Shown: positions 50,288 through 59,258, counted from the stretch's first letter. The stretch: 64,000 nucleotides of DNA from Gaiellasilicea sp963731615 (GCA_963731615.1 CAVSWD010000002.1:62001-126000), one strand, 5' to 3'. Numbers and translations: made by a program. Notes: a model not told the origin generated them from the sequence alone.

Positions 50288-53140
50288 GTGCGAATGTCGA
50301 CGCTCGACGAGAGCGGTCCCTCCTCCGACGAGCTCGCGTCGATCCTGCACAACGTCGCGGACGGGATCACCGCGCAGGCGCCTGACGGGCGGCTCGTCTA
50401 CGCCAACGATGCGGCAGCGCAGCTGTGCGGGCTCGCCTCGGCGGAGGAGATGCTGAGTCTGAGCGGCGCCGAGCTGCTCGAACGCTTCGAGATCCTCGGC
50501 GAGGACGGCGCACCGCTCCCGGTCGACGAGCTGCCGAACCGCAGAGCTCTCCAGGAGCGGCAGACGCACGAAGCCGTGCTCGGCTACCGGATCCTGCCCG
50601 GCGGCGACGAGCGCTGGTCGGTCGTCCGTTCGACGCCGATCCTGAGCGACGCCGACGAGATCCGGCTCGTGATCAATGTCTTCCGCGACGTCACCGAGCA
50701 ACGGCACGCCGAGGAGCGGATCCGCTTCCTCGCGGAGACGGGGACGCTCTTCTCCGCGGGGCTCGACTACGCAGCGACGCTCGCCGAGCTCGCTGCACTA
50801 CTCGTGCCCCGCCTCGCCGACTACTGCATCGTCGACGTGATCGAGCAGGAGAGCGGCGGTCTGCGCCAGGTCGTGATCTCCCACCGGAACCCCGAGCGGG
50901 AGCAGCTCCTGCGCACGCTCCGGCAGCACTATCCGCCCGAGCAGAACGAGTCGCACCCGGTCTCCGAGGTGCTGCGAACCGGCCGGCCGTACCTGGTCGA
51001 GGATGCGCGCGACGCGGCGCTCACGCGCGCCGCAGTCGACGAGGAGCATCTCGCCCTCTACCGCGCACTGGAGGCGACGTCGTACATCGTCGTGCCGCTC
51101 GAGTCGCGTGGAAGGCTGCTCGGGACGATTTCGCTCGGCACGGGCGAGTCGGGTCGGCGGTTCGGCCCGATCGACCTCGAGCTGGCGCGCGAGATCGGCC
51201 GGCGCGCCGCGCTCGCGATCGAGAACGCCCTCCTGTTCCGCGCCGCGAGCGACTCGTACGCTCAGCTGGACACGCTCCTCGTCTCGGCCCCGGTTGGAAT
51301 CGGCTTCTGGGACCGCGAGCTTCGCTTCGTGCGCGTCAACGACGCCTTGGCGCAGCTGAACCACCGGTCGCCCGACGAGCACATCGGCAAGACGCTCGCC
51401 GAGGTGATCCCCAAGCTCGCGCCGCGTCTCGAGCCGCTGTACCGGCACGTGCTCGAGACCGGCGAGCCGGTCGTGCACGAGGAGTCGACCGACGAGGCGA
51501 TCGCCGGGCCGGGTGACGCACGCCACTGGCTTTCGAGCTACTACCCGGTCCTGAGCGAGGACGGCGAGACGACCGGCGTCGGCGGCGTCATTCTCGAGCT
51601 CACGGGCCAGAAGCGGGCCGACGCGCGGCTCCGGTTGCTCGCGGAAGCGGGCGAGCTCTTCTCCTCCTCCCTCGATCGGGAAGAGATCCTCAAGCGCATC
51701 TCGCGCGTGGTCGTGCCCCGGATGGCCGACTCCTGCAACATCTACCTGGCCGAGGGCGACATCCTGATCCGGGTCGCGCACTCGCACGCCGATCCGGAGC
51801 TCGAGCGCGTGATGGACGAGATGCCGAACAGGTACGACCTCGGCCCGGAGGCTCCCGCACTCTTCCGTGACATTTTCCGCCGCGGCGAGCCTCTGCTCGC
51901 CTCGACGTTGACCGCGGACGTCGTCGACGCGCTCTCGCGGCTGGGGGTCGACACGGAGGCGTTCGCGCGGGTCGGCTCGCAGTCGATGATGTTCGTGCCG
52001 TTCGTCGCCCGCGGCGAGACACTCGGCGTGCTGACGCTGGGCTCGCACGAGCCGGCCCGCTACGGGGACGCCGATCTCGAGCTTGCACTCGAGATCGCTC
52101 GCCGCGCCTCAGGGGCTCTCGACAACGCGCACCTCGTCGGTGAGCTGCGCCGGCGGGCACAGGCCGCGCAGGCTCTCGAGTTCGTCGGCGACGGGGTCTT
52201 CATGATCGACAGCGAGGGCGTCGTCGGGCTCTGGAACCCGGCTGCCGCCCGGATCACGGGACGTCCCGAGGGCGACGTCGTCGGTGGCGCCGCGGCGGAG
52301 GTGCTGGCCGGCTGGCCGCTCGGCGGAGCTGGTGAGCGGCCGCTGACGTTCCCGATCGAAGGGCCCGCCGGCGAGCTCTGGCTCTCCCTGACCGCGGCGC
52401 AGTTCCCGCACGGCACCGTTTACGCGTTCCGCGATCTGACCGAGGAGCACGCGGTCGAGCAGTTGCGGACCGACTTCGTCTCGACCGTCTCGCACGAACT
52501 GCGGACGCCGCTCGCGGCGATCTACGGGGCCGCGATGACGCTCCAGCGCGAGGACGTCGTCCTGACGTCGAACCAGCAGCAGGAGATGCTCGCCGTGATC
52601 GCGGGGGAGTCGGAGCGCCTCGCCCGCATCGTCAACGACATCCTCCTGGCGAGCCGGCTCGACTCCGGCGCCGCCAAGTTCTCGATCGGACGGGCGGACG
52701 CGGGCGATCTCGCCCGCAGCGTCGTCGCCTCTGCCGCGGCGCATCTGCCGCCCGAGATCGAGCTCGTGCTCGCCGTTCCCGATCCCGAGCCTCAGGTCGC
52801 GGCCGATCCGGACGGGCTTCGGCAGGTGCTGGTCAACCTGGTCGAGAACGCGGTCAAGTACTCACCGGACGGCGGGCGGGTCGTGCTGGAGCTCGAGCAG
52901 GTCGACGGGCGAGTTCGGTTCGCCGTTCGCGACGGCGGTCTCGGCATCCCCGTCACCGAGCAGGACCGCATCTTCGAGAAGTTCTTCCGCCTCGATCCGA
53001 ACCTCTCGCGCGGCGTCGGCGGCACTGGTCTCGGCCTTTACATCAGCCGCGAGATCATGCGGCGGATGGGGAGCCGGATCCGGGTCGAGTCGGAGCCGGG
53101 CCGCGGCTCGACGTTCTCGTTCGAGCTGCCGCTCGCCTGA
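50288..53140 (+). CDS. Sensor histidine kinase with three PAS and two GAF domains
   Basis: 950 residues, no membrane segment, so probably cytoplasmic. Order: PAS (about 15-135), GAF (about 150-320), PAS (about 330-440), GAF (about 455-620), PAS (about 625-715), HisKA with His in VSHELRTPLAAIYG, and HATPase with VNLVENAVKYSPDGG, DGGLGIP and GTGLGLYI. Autophosphorylates on His in response to cytoplasmic or gas/light/redox cues sensed by PAS and GAF. No response regulator is adjacent. GTG 50288 has a better-spaced GAGG than ATG 50294. Cofactors unknown. Confidence 0.88.
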   Translation: MRMSTLDESGPSSDELASILHNVADGITAQAPDGRLVYANDAAAQLCGLASAEEMLSLSGAELLERFEILGEDGAPLPVDELPNRRALQERQTHEAVLGYRILPGGDERWSVVRSTPILSDADEIRLVINVFRDVTEQRHAEERIRFLAETGTLFSAGLDYAATLAELAALLVPRLADYCIVDVIEQESGGLRQVVISHRNPEREQLLRTLRQHYPPEQNESHPVSEVLRTGRPYLVEDARDAALTRAAVDEEHLALYRALEATSYIVVPLESRGRLLGTISLGTGESGRRFGPIDLELAREIGRRAALAIENALLFRAASDSYAQLDTLLVSAPVGIGFWDRELRFVRVNDALAQLNHRSPDEHIGKTLAEVIPKLAPRLEPLYRHVLETGEPVVHEESTDEAIAGPGDARHWLSSYYPVLSEDGETTGVGGVILELTGQKRADARLRLLAEAGELFSSSLDREEILKRISRVVVPRMADSCNIYLAEGDILIRVAHSHADPELERVMDEMPNRYDLGPEAPALFRDIFRRGEPLLASTLTADVVDALSRLGVDTEAFARVGSQSMMFVPFVARGETLGVLTLGSHEPARYGDADLELALEIARRASGALDNAHLVGELRRRAQAAQALEFVGDGVFMIDSEGVVGLWNPAAARITGRPEGDVVGGAAAEVLAGWPLGGAGERPLTFPIEGPAGELWLSLTAAQFPHGTVYAFRDLTEEHAVEQLRTDFVSTVSHELRTPLAAIYGAAMTLQREDVVLTSNQQQEMLAVIAGESERLARIVNDILLASRLDSGAAKFSIGRADAGDLARSVVASAAAHLPPEIELVLAVPDPEPQVAADPDGLRQVLVNLVENAVKYSPDGGRVVLELEQVDGRVRFAVRDGGLGIPVTEQDRIFEKFFRLDPNLSRGVGGTGLGLYISREIMRRMGSRIRVESEPGRGSTFSFELPLA

Positions 53141-53145
53141 ACGAG

Positions 53146-53171
53146 GAGAGGCGGCCTCTCGGCCGCCTCTC
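53146..53171. terminator. Terminator hairpin after histidine kinase
   Basis: Perfect 10-bp stem GAGAGGCGGC / GCCGCCTCTC with a CTCTCG loop, 6 bases after the kinase stop at 53140. Confidence 0.75.
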
Positions 53172-53181
53172 GGAGTTGCCC

Positions 53182-53219
53182 GGGCCGCGAAGCGGCCCCC
53201 TTCAGGGACTTCGCGCGAC
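53182..53219. repeat. Copy 3 of three-copy hairpin repeat
   Basis: GGGCCGC/GCGGCCC stem with a GAA loop, then CCTTCAGGGACTTCGCGCGAC. Near-identical core to the copies at 16345-16383 and 49955-49990. Lies between the kinase terminator and a convergent small gene. Confidence 0.6.
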
Positions 53220-53225
53220 GGCTGA

Positions 53226-53450
53226 CTAGACGCGCGGGCCGTCCTCGACGTAGGTGGTCGTGCGCCGGCCGCCGTTGGCGAAGCCGCCCCACGAGGACCA
53301 GAAGATCATCGAGAGCACGAGGCCGAGCACGCCGACGACCATCAGGATGACGCCGATCGTGGTCAGCTCGAGACCCGAAACCGTGGCGTTGACCGCCCAG
53401 GTCAGGATGGCGCCGACCGCGATCAGAAAGATGCTGACTCCAAGACCCAT
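53226..53450 (-). CDS. Small two-TM membrane protein (DUF6458-like)
   Basis: 74 residues: two membrane segments (LGVSIFLIAVGAILTWAV and IGVILMVVGVLGLVLSMIFW) and a short basic tail. Looks like the DUF6458 small membrane family of actinobacteria. ATG 53450 has GGAGG six bases upstream. Function unknown. Confidence 0.75.
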   Translation of the reverse strand: MGLGVSIFLIAVGAILTWAVNATVSGLELTTIGVILMVVGVLGLVLSMIFWSSWGGFANGGRRTTTYVEDGPRV

Positions 53451-53549
53451 TTCAATCCTCCAGTGTCTGCAGGGTGTCCCCGGTATGCAGGGGCGATGAG
53501 ACAACGTTTGACGCGCCGGTTCGGGTGCGGGTGCGGGTGCAGGTTGAGA

Positions 53550-53555
53550 TACGCT
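53550..53555 (+). promoter_or_regulatory. -10 box for leaderless ctaC
   Basis: TACGCT ends 7 nt before GTG 53563, with no ribosome-binding site between. It would start the whole oxidase operon. Prediction. Confidence 0.5.
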
Positions 53556-53562
53556 CGCCGCG

Positions 53563-54564
53563 GTGCGCAGGGGCTCGATTGTCCGCATCACGATCTACGG
53601 CGTCCTCGCGGGAGCCCTCGCGTCGGTGGTCGCCGTCCTCGTTCCGTGGCTGCCGACCTCGGCCTCCGAGGAGATGGACCGGATCGAGTTCACGTTCTGG
53701 TTCACGACCGTGATCTGCATCGCGGTGTTCGCCGTCGTCGCCGCTGCGATCATGTACTCGGTCCTGAAGTTCCGGGTGCAGCCCGAGGACGAGTCGGACG
53801 GACCGCCGATTCACGGCCACACCGGCATCGAGATCGTCTGGACGGCGATTCCGGCGATCCTCGTCACCGCGATCTCGGTCGTCAGTGCGATCGTGCTCGC
53901 GAAGAACGACGACGCGGGGCCGAACCCGCTCCGGATCGCGGTGACCGCGCAGCAGTTCGCCTGGCGCTTCGAGTACGCGGGCGAGCCGGTGGTGCGCTCG
54001 GACGTGCTCGTGCTGCCGCTGGGGAGGTCGGTGAAGTTGACGCTCCGGTCGCTCGACGTGATCCACGCCTTCTGGGTGCCGGAGTTCGGCCAGAAGTCCG
54101 ACGCCGTCCCGGGGATCGAGACCACGCTCGTGATCACGCCGACCCGAACCGGCGAGTTCCCGATCGTCTGCACGGAGCTCTGCGGGCTCGGTCACGCGAC
54201 CATGCGGGGCACGGTCCGCGTCGTCCAGCCGGCCGCATACCGGGAGTTCCTCGCCGCCGGCACCGGAGGCGCGGCAGGCGGCGACCAGAACTCGGGCGAG
54301 ACGGTCTTCACGACCGCCGGCTGCGGCGGCTGTCACGCGTTCGAGCCGGCCGGCAGCGACGCCCAGGTCGGCCCTGGTCTGGATGCGGTCGACCCGGGCG
54401 GCGCGCCAGTCGAGGAGTTTCTGGAGGAGTCGATCGTCGAGCCGAACGCGCAGCTCGCTGAGGGCTACCAGGGCGACGTGATGCCGAACACATACGGCGA
54501 GTCGCTTACCGACGAGCAGCTCGACGCGCTCGTGCAGTATCTCGCCGAAGGCCAGCAGCCGTGA
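53563..54564 (+). CDS. ctaC: Cytochrome c oxidase subunit II with fused cytochrome c (caa3 type)
   Basis: 333 residues. Two N-terminal membrane segments (about 10-30 and 45-67), then the CuA domain with His168 and the cluster Cys203, Cys207, His211, Met214 (CTELCGLGHATM), then a fused cytochrome c with CGGCH at 254-258 and a distal Met near VMPNTYG. CuA receives electrons and passes them to subunit I; the fused heme c makes this a caa3 oxidase that can take electrons directly from a quinol:cytochrome c step. GTG 53563 is leaderless by its -10 box. Overlaps ctaD by 4 bases. Confidence 0.93.
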   Translation: MRRGSIVRITIYGVLAGALASVVAVLVPWLPTSASEEMDRIEFTFWFTTVICIAVFAVVAAAIMYSVLKFRVQPEDESDGPPIHGHTGIEIVWTAIPAILVTAISVVSAIVLAKNDDAGPNPLRIAVTAQQFAWRFEYAGEPVVRSDVLVLPLGRSVKLTLRSLDVIHAFWVPEFGQKSDAVPGIETTLVITPTRTGEFPIVCTELCGLGHATMRGTVRVVQPAAYREFLAAGTGGAAGGDQNSGETVFTTAGCGGCHAFEPAGSDAQVGPGLDAVDPGGAPVEEFLEESIVEPNAQLAEGYQGDVMPNTYGESLTDEQLDALVQYLAEGQQP

Positions 54565-56483
54565 CCGAACTCGTCCACACCCAGCACGCACCGCAGCACG
54601 GTTCGGCGCCCCGCCACGGCCTCGAGCACCTGACGAAGCCCGGCTTCGTTCGTGCGGCCTGGATGGCGCCGCTCTTCTTCGCGATCGGCGCGGGCATCGT
54701 CTGCTTCTGCCGCTGGCTCGGCCACTACGAGCCGACCTGGGACTGGACCGTGATCACGGTCGTCGGGTTCCTGACGACGGCACCGATCGGGTTCCTCGCC
54801 GGCATCGGCTCCTTCGACTACTGGCTCTACTACATGTCGGGTCGCCCGACCCGGGAGGAGGATCACTCCGGACACGGCGCCTACAGCTGGCGCGACTACT
54901 TCAAGGTCAACACCGACCACAAGGTGATCGGCGTCCAGTACCTCGTGACGACGTTCTTCTTCTTCACGGTCGGCGGCATGATGGCGATGGTCTTCCGCGC
55001 CGAGCTGGCGAACCCGGACCTCCAGTACGTCGACACGCAGACCTTCAACGGGCTCGTGTCGGAGCACGCGGCGCTGATGATCTTCCTCTTCATCATCCCG
55101 GCGTTCGCGGGGCTCGCGAACTACGTCGTGCCGCTGATGCTGGGCGCTCCGGACATGGCCTTCCCGCGCCTGAACGCCCTCTCCTACTGGCTGCTGCCGA
55201 TCGCCGGGCTGATGTTCCTGGCCGCCTTCCTCGCCCCGGGCGGAGCCTTCGCCACCGGCTGGACGAGCTACGCCCCGCTCGCCTCCGATCAGCCGCTCGG
55301 CCAGGTGTTCTTCAACATGGGCGTCCAGTGGGCCGGTGCGTCGTCGATCATGACCGCGCTCAACTTCCTGGTCACGATCATCACGATGCGGGCGCCGGGG
55401 ATGACGTTCTGGCGGATGCCGCTGCTCGTCTGGGCGAACTTCACGACCTCGCTGCTCGTCGTGATCGCGACGCCGTTCATCGCCGGCTCGCAGTTCTTCG
55501 TCATGTTCGACCGGGTGATGCACACGAACTACTTCAGACCGGACGAGGGCGGCTACGTCCTCGGCTACCAGCACATCTTCTGGTTCTACTCACATCCGGC
55601 CGTCTACATCATGATGCTGCCCGGCTTCGGGATCATCTCGGAGGTGCTGGCCGTCTTCTCGCGGAAGCCGATCTTCGGCTACCGGCTGATGGCGCTCTCG
55701 CTGATGGCGATCCTCGTGCTCGGCTTCTCGGTGTGGGCGCACCACATGTTCGTGGCCGGGCTGGCGCCGTGGTTGCGGGTGCCGATGATGGTGACCTCGA
55801 TGATCATCGCCGTCCCGACCGGGATCAAGGTGTTCTCCTGGTTAGCGACGATGTGGGAGGGGAAGCTCCATTTCCGGACGCCGATGCTGTTTGCGCTCGG
55901 GTTCCTCTCCATGTTCGTGCTGGGCGGGCTCTCCGGCATCTTCCTCGCGTCGGTGCCGATCGACATCGCCGCGTCGGACACGTACTTCATCGTCGCGCAC
56001 ATCCACTACGTCCTCTTCGGCGGCTCCGTGTTCACGATCTTCGCCGGGATCTACTACTGGTTCCCGAAGATGACCGGCCGGATGTACTCGGAGCGGCTGG
56101 GGAAGATCCACTTCTGGCTCACGTTCATCGGCTTCAACGGCACCTTCTTCCCGATGCACTGGGTCGGGCTGCAGGGGATGCCTCGACGGGTCTCCGACTA
56201 CGCCGAGCAATTCGGCAACTGGAACATGGTCATCTCGATGTTCTCGTTCCTGCTCGGCGCCTCGACGATCGTCTTCTTCTACAACATGATCATCAGCTGG
56301 GCGCGCGGGCCGATCGCTCCCGGCAACCCGTGGCGGGCGCTGACGCTCGAGTGGCAGGTCACGTCACCGCCGCCGGTCTTCAACTTCGACGAGATCCCAC
56401 AGGTGGTCGGCAGCCCGTACGAGTACGGCGTTCCCGGGGCGAAGCACGCCGTGCTCAGCGGCGGCGAGGAGGTCGTGCGTTGA
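54561..56483 (+). CDS. ctaD: Cytochrome c oxidase subunit I, A2-type (YSHP motif), with N-terminal extension
   Basis: 640 residues with about 14 membrane segments. Two extra segments at 33-50 and 63-82 precede the usual core. Low-spin heme ligand His169 in SEHAALMI; CuB and Tyr in WFYSHPAVY (YSHPxV at 343-348, Tyr349) with the HH pair in WAHHMF (394-395); the distal AHIHYVLFGG. The glutamate that A1 oxidases use in the D-channel is replaced by this YS motif, defining the A2 class known from Rhodothermus and Thermus caa3. Reduces O2 and pumps protons. Confidence 0.93.
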   Translation: MTELVHTQHAPQHGSAPRHGLEHLTKPGFVRAAWMAPLFFAIGAGIVCFCRWLGHYEPTWDWTVITVVGFLTTAPIGFLAGIGSFDYWLYYMSGRPTREEDHSGHGAYSWRDYFKVNTDHKVIGVQYLVTTFFFFTVGGMMAMVFRAELANPDLQYVDTQTFNGLVSEHAALMIFLFIIPAFAGLANYVVPLMLGAPDMAFPRLNALSYWLLPIAGLMFLAAFLAPGGAFATGWTSYAPLASDQPLGQVFFNMGVQWAGASSIMTALNFLVTIITMRAPGMTFWRMPLLVWANFTTSLLVVIATPFIAGSQFFVMFDRVMHTNYFRPDEGGYVLGYQHIFWFYSHPAVYIMMLPGFGIISEVLAVFSRKPIFGYRLMALSLMAILVLGFSVWAHHMFVAGLAPWLRVPMMVTSMIIAVPTGIKVFSWLATMWEGKLHFRTPMLFALGFLSMFVLGGLSGIFLASVPIDIAASDTYFIVAHIHYVLFGGSVFTIFAGIYYWFPKMTGRMYSERLGKIHFWLTFIGFNGTFFPMHWVGLQGMPRRVSDYAEQFGNWNMVISMFSFLLGASTIVFFYNMIISWARGPIAPGNPWRALTLEWQVTSPPPVFNFDEIPQVVGSPYEYGVPGAKHAVLSGGEEVVR

Positions 56484-57325
56484 GTGCGGACCGACGCAAG
56501 CTGCTCGTGGTCGCGAACGAGACGCTGACCGGTGACGAGCTGCTCGAGGCGGTTCGTAGCCGGGTCGAGGGGACCGACACGCTCGTCTACGTGATCGCTC
56601 CCGTGAACGAGCCCAGCGCCGGCTATGTCGTCTACGACAACACGCGCCGCGCGTCGTCCGGCCGGCGCCTCGACCGGACGCTCTCGAAACTGCGCGAGGC
56701 AGGGATCGCGGCCACGGGCGACGTGATCGACAACGACCCGCTCACCGCCGTCCGGGACGCGATCGCGATCGAGCAGCCCGACGAGCTGATCGTCTCCACG
56801 CATCCCGAGGCCAAGTCTGGCTGGCGGCGGCGAAACCTCGTCGACGAGATTCGCAAGGCGGCCGGCGAGATCCCGGTCGAGCACGTCGTCTCCGACGTCG
56901 CCTCGCGGACCGGCGACGAGAACGTGCTCGTGCTCGCGAACGAGACCGTGCTCGGTGAGCCCTTGCTCGAGCGGATCCGGGAGCGTGCGCAGGCGAACGA
57001 GCGGACGGCCTTCCTGATCGTCTGCCCGCAGAGCGATCCCGACCACGCGTCGCATCCCGAGGCCGAGCGGCGGCTGCGGCGGGCGCTCACCCAGCTGCGT
57101 GCGGAGGGGATCGAAGCGCACGGCCAGATCGCCCATCCCGATCCGTTCACGGCGGCGCTGCAGGCCGTCCGCGACGAGCGGATCGACTCGATCCTGGTCT
57201 CGACGTTCCCGGAGCAACGCGGCTCGTCCTGGTTGCGGCGCGACCTGGTCGGCCGACTGAAGAGCGAGACCAAGGTGCCGGTCGAGCATGTCGTCGTCGC
57301 CCCGGAGGAGGTGCCCGCAGGGTGA
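56480..57325 (+). CDS. Tandem USP-like (universal stress protein-fold) protein in oxidase operon
   Basis: 281 residues from TTG 56480, no membrane segment. Two homologous alpha/beta domains: LLVVANETLTGDELLEAV ... DELIVSTHPEAKSGWRRRNLVDEIR, then VLVLANETVLGEPLLERI ... DSILVSTFPEQRGSSWLRRDLVGRL. Both have an NET motif after strand 1 and an STxPE motif followed by a conserved Trp/Arg stretch. It sits between ctaD and ctaE with 4-base overlaps at both ends, so it belongs to the oxidase operon. Resembles USP nucleotide-binding folds; function unknown. Confidence 0.75.
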   Translation: MSADRRKLLVVANETLTGDELLEAVRSRVEGTDTLVYVIAPVNEPSAGYVVYDNTRRASSGRRLDRTLSKLREAGIAATGDVIDNDPLTAVRDAIAIEQPDELIVSTHPEAKSGWRRRNLVDEIRKAAGEIPVEHVVSDVASRTGDENVLVLANETVLGEPLLERIRERAQANERTAFLIVCPQSDPDHASHPEAERRLRRALTQLRAEGIEAHGQIAHPDPFTAALQAVRDERIDSILVSTFPEQRGSSWLRRDLVGRLKSETKVPVEHVVVAPEEVPAG

Positions 57326-57930
57326 GCGCACACGCCCCGGCTCACGCGGAGCACCACGGCCCGCCGATCGCGAACAAGAGCTCGCGCGTCGACGCGACGG
57401 TGCTCGGGATGTTCCTCTTCATCGCGTCCGAGGCGATGCTCTTCGGGTCGTTCTTCACTGCCTACTTCTTCATCCGCGTCGTCAACCCGGACGCGCAGCC
57501 CTGGCCGCTGCCGCCCTATCACCTGCCCGTCTTCGTCGCGGGCGTGAACACGGCCGTGCTGCTCGCCTCGAGCTTCTCGATGCACTGGGCGCTGCAGTCG
57601 ATCAAGCGTGGGAACCGAGCCGGGATGAAGGCCGGACTGGTCCTCACCTTCATGATGGGGCTCGCGTTCCTGCTCACCCAGATGCTCGAGTACGCCCGGA
57701 TCGGGTTCAATCCCAGCGACGGCGCGTTCGGGACGATCTTCTTCGGCCTCACCGGCCTGCATGGAGCGCACGTCTTCGTCGGCCTCTCCCTGCTGGCGGT
57801 GGCGACCATTCGCGCCTTCAAGGGCCACTTCACGCCCGAGCACCATCACGGCGTCGAGATCCCCGGAATCTACTGGCACTTCGTCGACGTAATGTGGATC
57901 GTGGTCTACGCGACGATCTACCTCCTCTGA
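57322..57930 (+). CDS. ctaE: Cytochrome c oxidase subunit III
   Basis: 202 residues, five membrane segments, with LFIASEAMLFGSFF, the conserved Glu in MLEYARIGF, GLHGAHVFVGL and HHHGVEIPGIYWHFVDVMW. Supports stability and proton uptake of the oxidase. GTG 57322 overlaps the preceding gene by 4 bases. Complete and typical in length. Confidence 0.92.
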   Translation: MSAHAPAHAEHHGPPIANKSSRVDATVLGMFLFIASEAMLFGSFFTAYFFIRVVNPDAQPWPLPPYHLPVFVAGVNTAVLLASSFSMHWALQSIKRGNRAGMKAGLVLTFMMGLAFLLTQMLEYARIGFNPSDGAFGTIFFGLTGLHGAHVFVGLSLLAVATIRAFKGHFTPEHHHGVEIPGIYWHFVDVMWIVVYATIYLL

Positions 57931-57934
57931 GTCC

Positions 57935-58582
57935 ATGGCACGCAACCCACTTCGCAGCGAGGCCGAGGCGTACCGCTTCCTGCTGCTGTCGGTGGGCTAC
58001 TTCGCGCTGATCGTCGTCGCGGCGGCGATCGCGACCTGGCTCGGCGTCGTCGTGTTCGTGGTGCTGTCGGCGGCCGTGGTCGGGCTCTGGCTGCGGTCGC
58101 GCTCGGACGAGCCGGTCACGCGCGAGTCGATTCCGTCCGGGAGCGCCGAAGGCGAGCGCCGGACGCTCGTGATCGCGAACGAGACCGTGGGCGGCGAGGA
58201 GCTGCTCGCGATCCTGCAGCAGCGGCAGTCCGAGAGCGTCCGCGAACGCGTGCTCGTCGTCTGCCCGGCGCTGAACTCGCAGATGCGGCACTGGGCCTCC
58301 GACGAGGACGGTGCGCGCGCGGCGGCGCAGATCCGGCTGGATTCGAGTCTCGCCAGGCTGAGGGAGCTCGGGATCGAGGCTGACGGCGAAGTGGGTGACG
58401 GCGATCCGCTGCAGGCGATCGAGGACGCGCTGCGGACGTTCGGCGCCGACGAGATCGTGATCTCGACCCACCCCGAAGGCCGCTCCAACTGGCTCGAGCG
58501 GAATGTCGTCGGCAGCGCCCGCGAGCGCTTCGACGTCCCGATCACCCACGTCGTGGTCGACCTCGACGCCGCAGCGGGCTAG
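57935..58582 (+). CDS. Membrane-anchored USP-like protein, same domain as 56480-57325
   Basis: 215 residues: two membrane segments near the N-terminus (about 15-32 and 33-50) and then one domain homologous to those of the earlier gene (TLVIANETVGGEELLAIL and DEIVISTHPEGRSNWLERNVVG). The shared NET and STHPE..W motifs link the two proteins. ATG 57935, 4 bases after the ctaE stop. Probably an oxidase accessory or assembly factor at the membrane; evidence is context only. Confidence 0.72.
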   Translation: MARNPLRSEAEAYRFLLLSVGYFALIVVAAAIATWLGVVVFVVLSAAVVGLWLRSRSDEPVTRESIPSGSAEGERRTLVIANETVGGEELLAILQQRQSESVRERVLVVCPALNSQMRHWASDEDGARAAAQIRLDSSLARLRELGIEADGEVGDGDPLQAIEDALRTFGADEIVISTHPEGRSNWLERNVVGSARERFDVPITHVVVDLDAAAG

Positions 58583-59256
58583 CGGTCAGCTACTGCGCCG
58601 GTGGTGACGAAGTCGGCGACGGCCTGGATCTCCGCCGGCGACAGCGTGTCGGCGAAGGAGGGCATCGCCCCCTGCCCGTTCGTGACCCGGTCGACGACGA
58701 GCTCCTTCTCCGGCTTGGTGTCGTCGAGGCTCGGCCCGACAGTGCCGTTCGAGCCTGCGGCGGCGAGCGTGTGGCAGCTGCCGCAGCCGGCAGTGGCGAA
58801 GACAGCTTCACCGTCCGGGGCAGCCGTCCCTTCGCCGCCTTCCTCGCCACCGGAACCGCCCGGCTGGCCGCGCACCGGCAGCCCGGCTACGGACGCAACA
58901 TAGGCCGCCACGGAGTCCGCATCGTCACCCGTGACGATGTCCGCCGGCATGCCGGGAGCACCGGTCGACGGCTGCTCTACGGGGTACGAGATCTGGCCGC
59001 GCACGACCGACTCGATCGTCGCCTCGCCGAGCCCGTCCGCGCGGGCCTGGCGGAAGGCGTTGTCCAGGCTCGGCCCGATCACGCCCTTCGTGCCCGCGTC
59101 GGCGAGCACGTGGCACTGACCGCAATTGGCTGTGAAGAGCTTCTTGCCCTCGGTCGTATCGCCGCTTCCCTCCGAGAGGCCCGAGGTGCCGCAGCCGCTC
59201 GCGGCGAGGGCCGAGAGGGCGATCGCGCAGGCGCCGGCCAGCCCGCGCAGGCCCAT
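58579..59256 (-). CDS. Diheme cytochrome c lipoprotein
   Basis: 225 residues. Lipobox LAASGC at about 17-22, two heme c sites CGQCH and CGSCH, each followed by GPSLD and a downstream Met region (GAPGMPAD, GAMPSFAD). An outer-face electron carrier, possibly donor to the caa3 oxidase. Its stop overlaps the USP-like gene stop by 4 bases, tail to tail, so it is a separate transcript that faces the oxidase operon. Confidence 0.9.
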   Translation of the reverse strand: MGLRGLAGACAIALSALAASGCGTSGLSEGSGDTTEGKKLFTANCGQCHVLADAGTKGVIGPSLDNAFRQARADGLGEATIESVVRGQISYPVEQPSTGAPGMPADIVTGDDADSVAAYVASVAGLPVRGQPGGSGGEEGGEGTAAPDGEAVFATAGCGSCHTLAAAGSNGTVGPSLDDTKPEKELVVDRVTNGQGAMPSFADTLSPAEIQAVADFVTTGAVADR

Positions 59257-59258
59257 TG

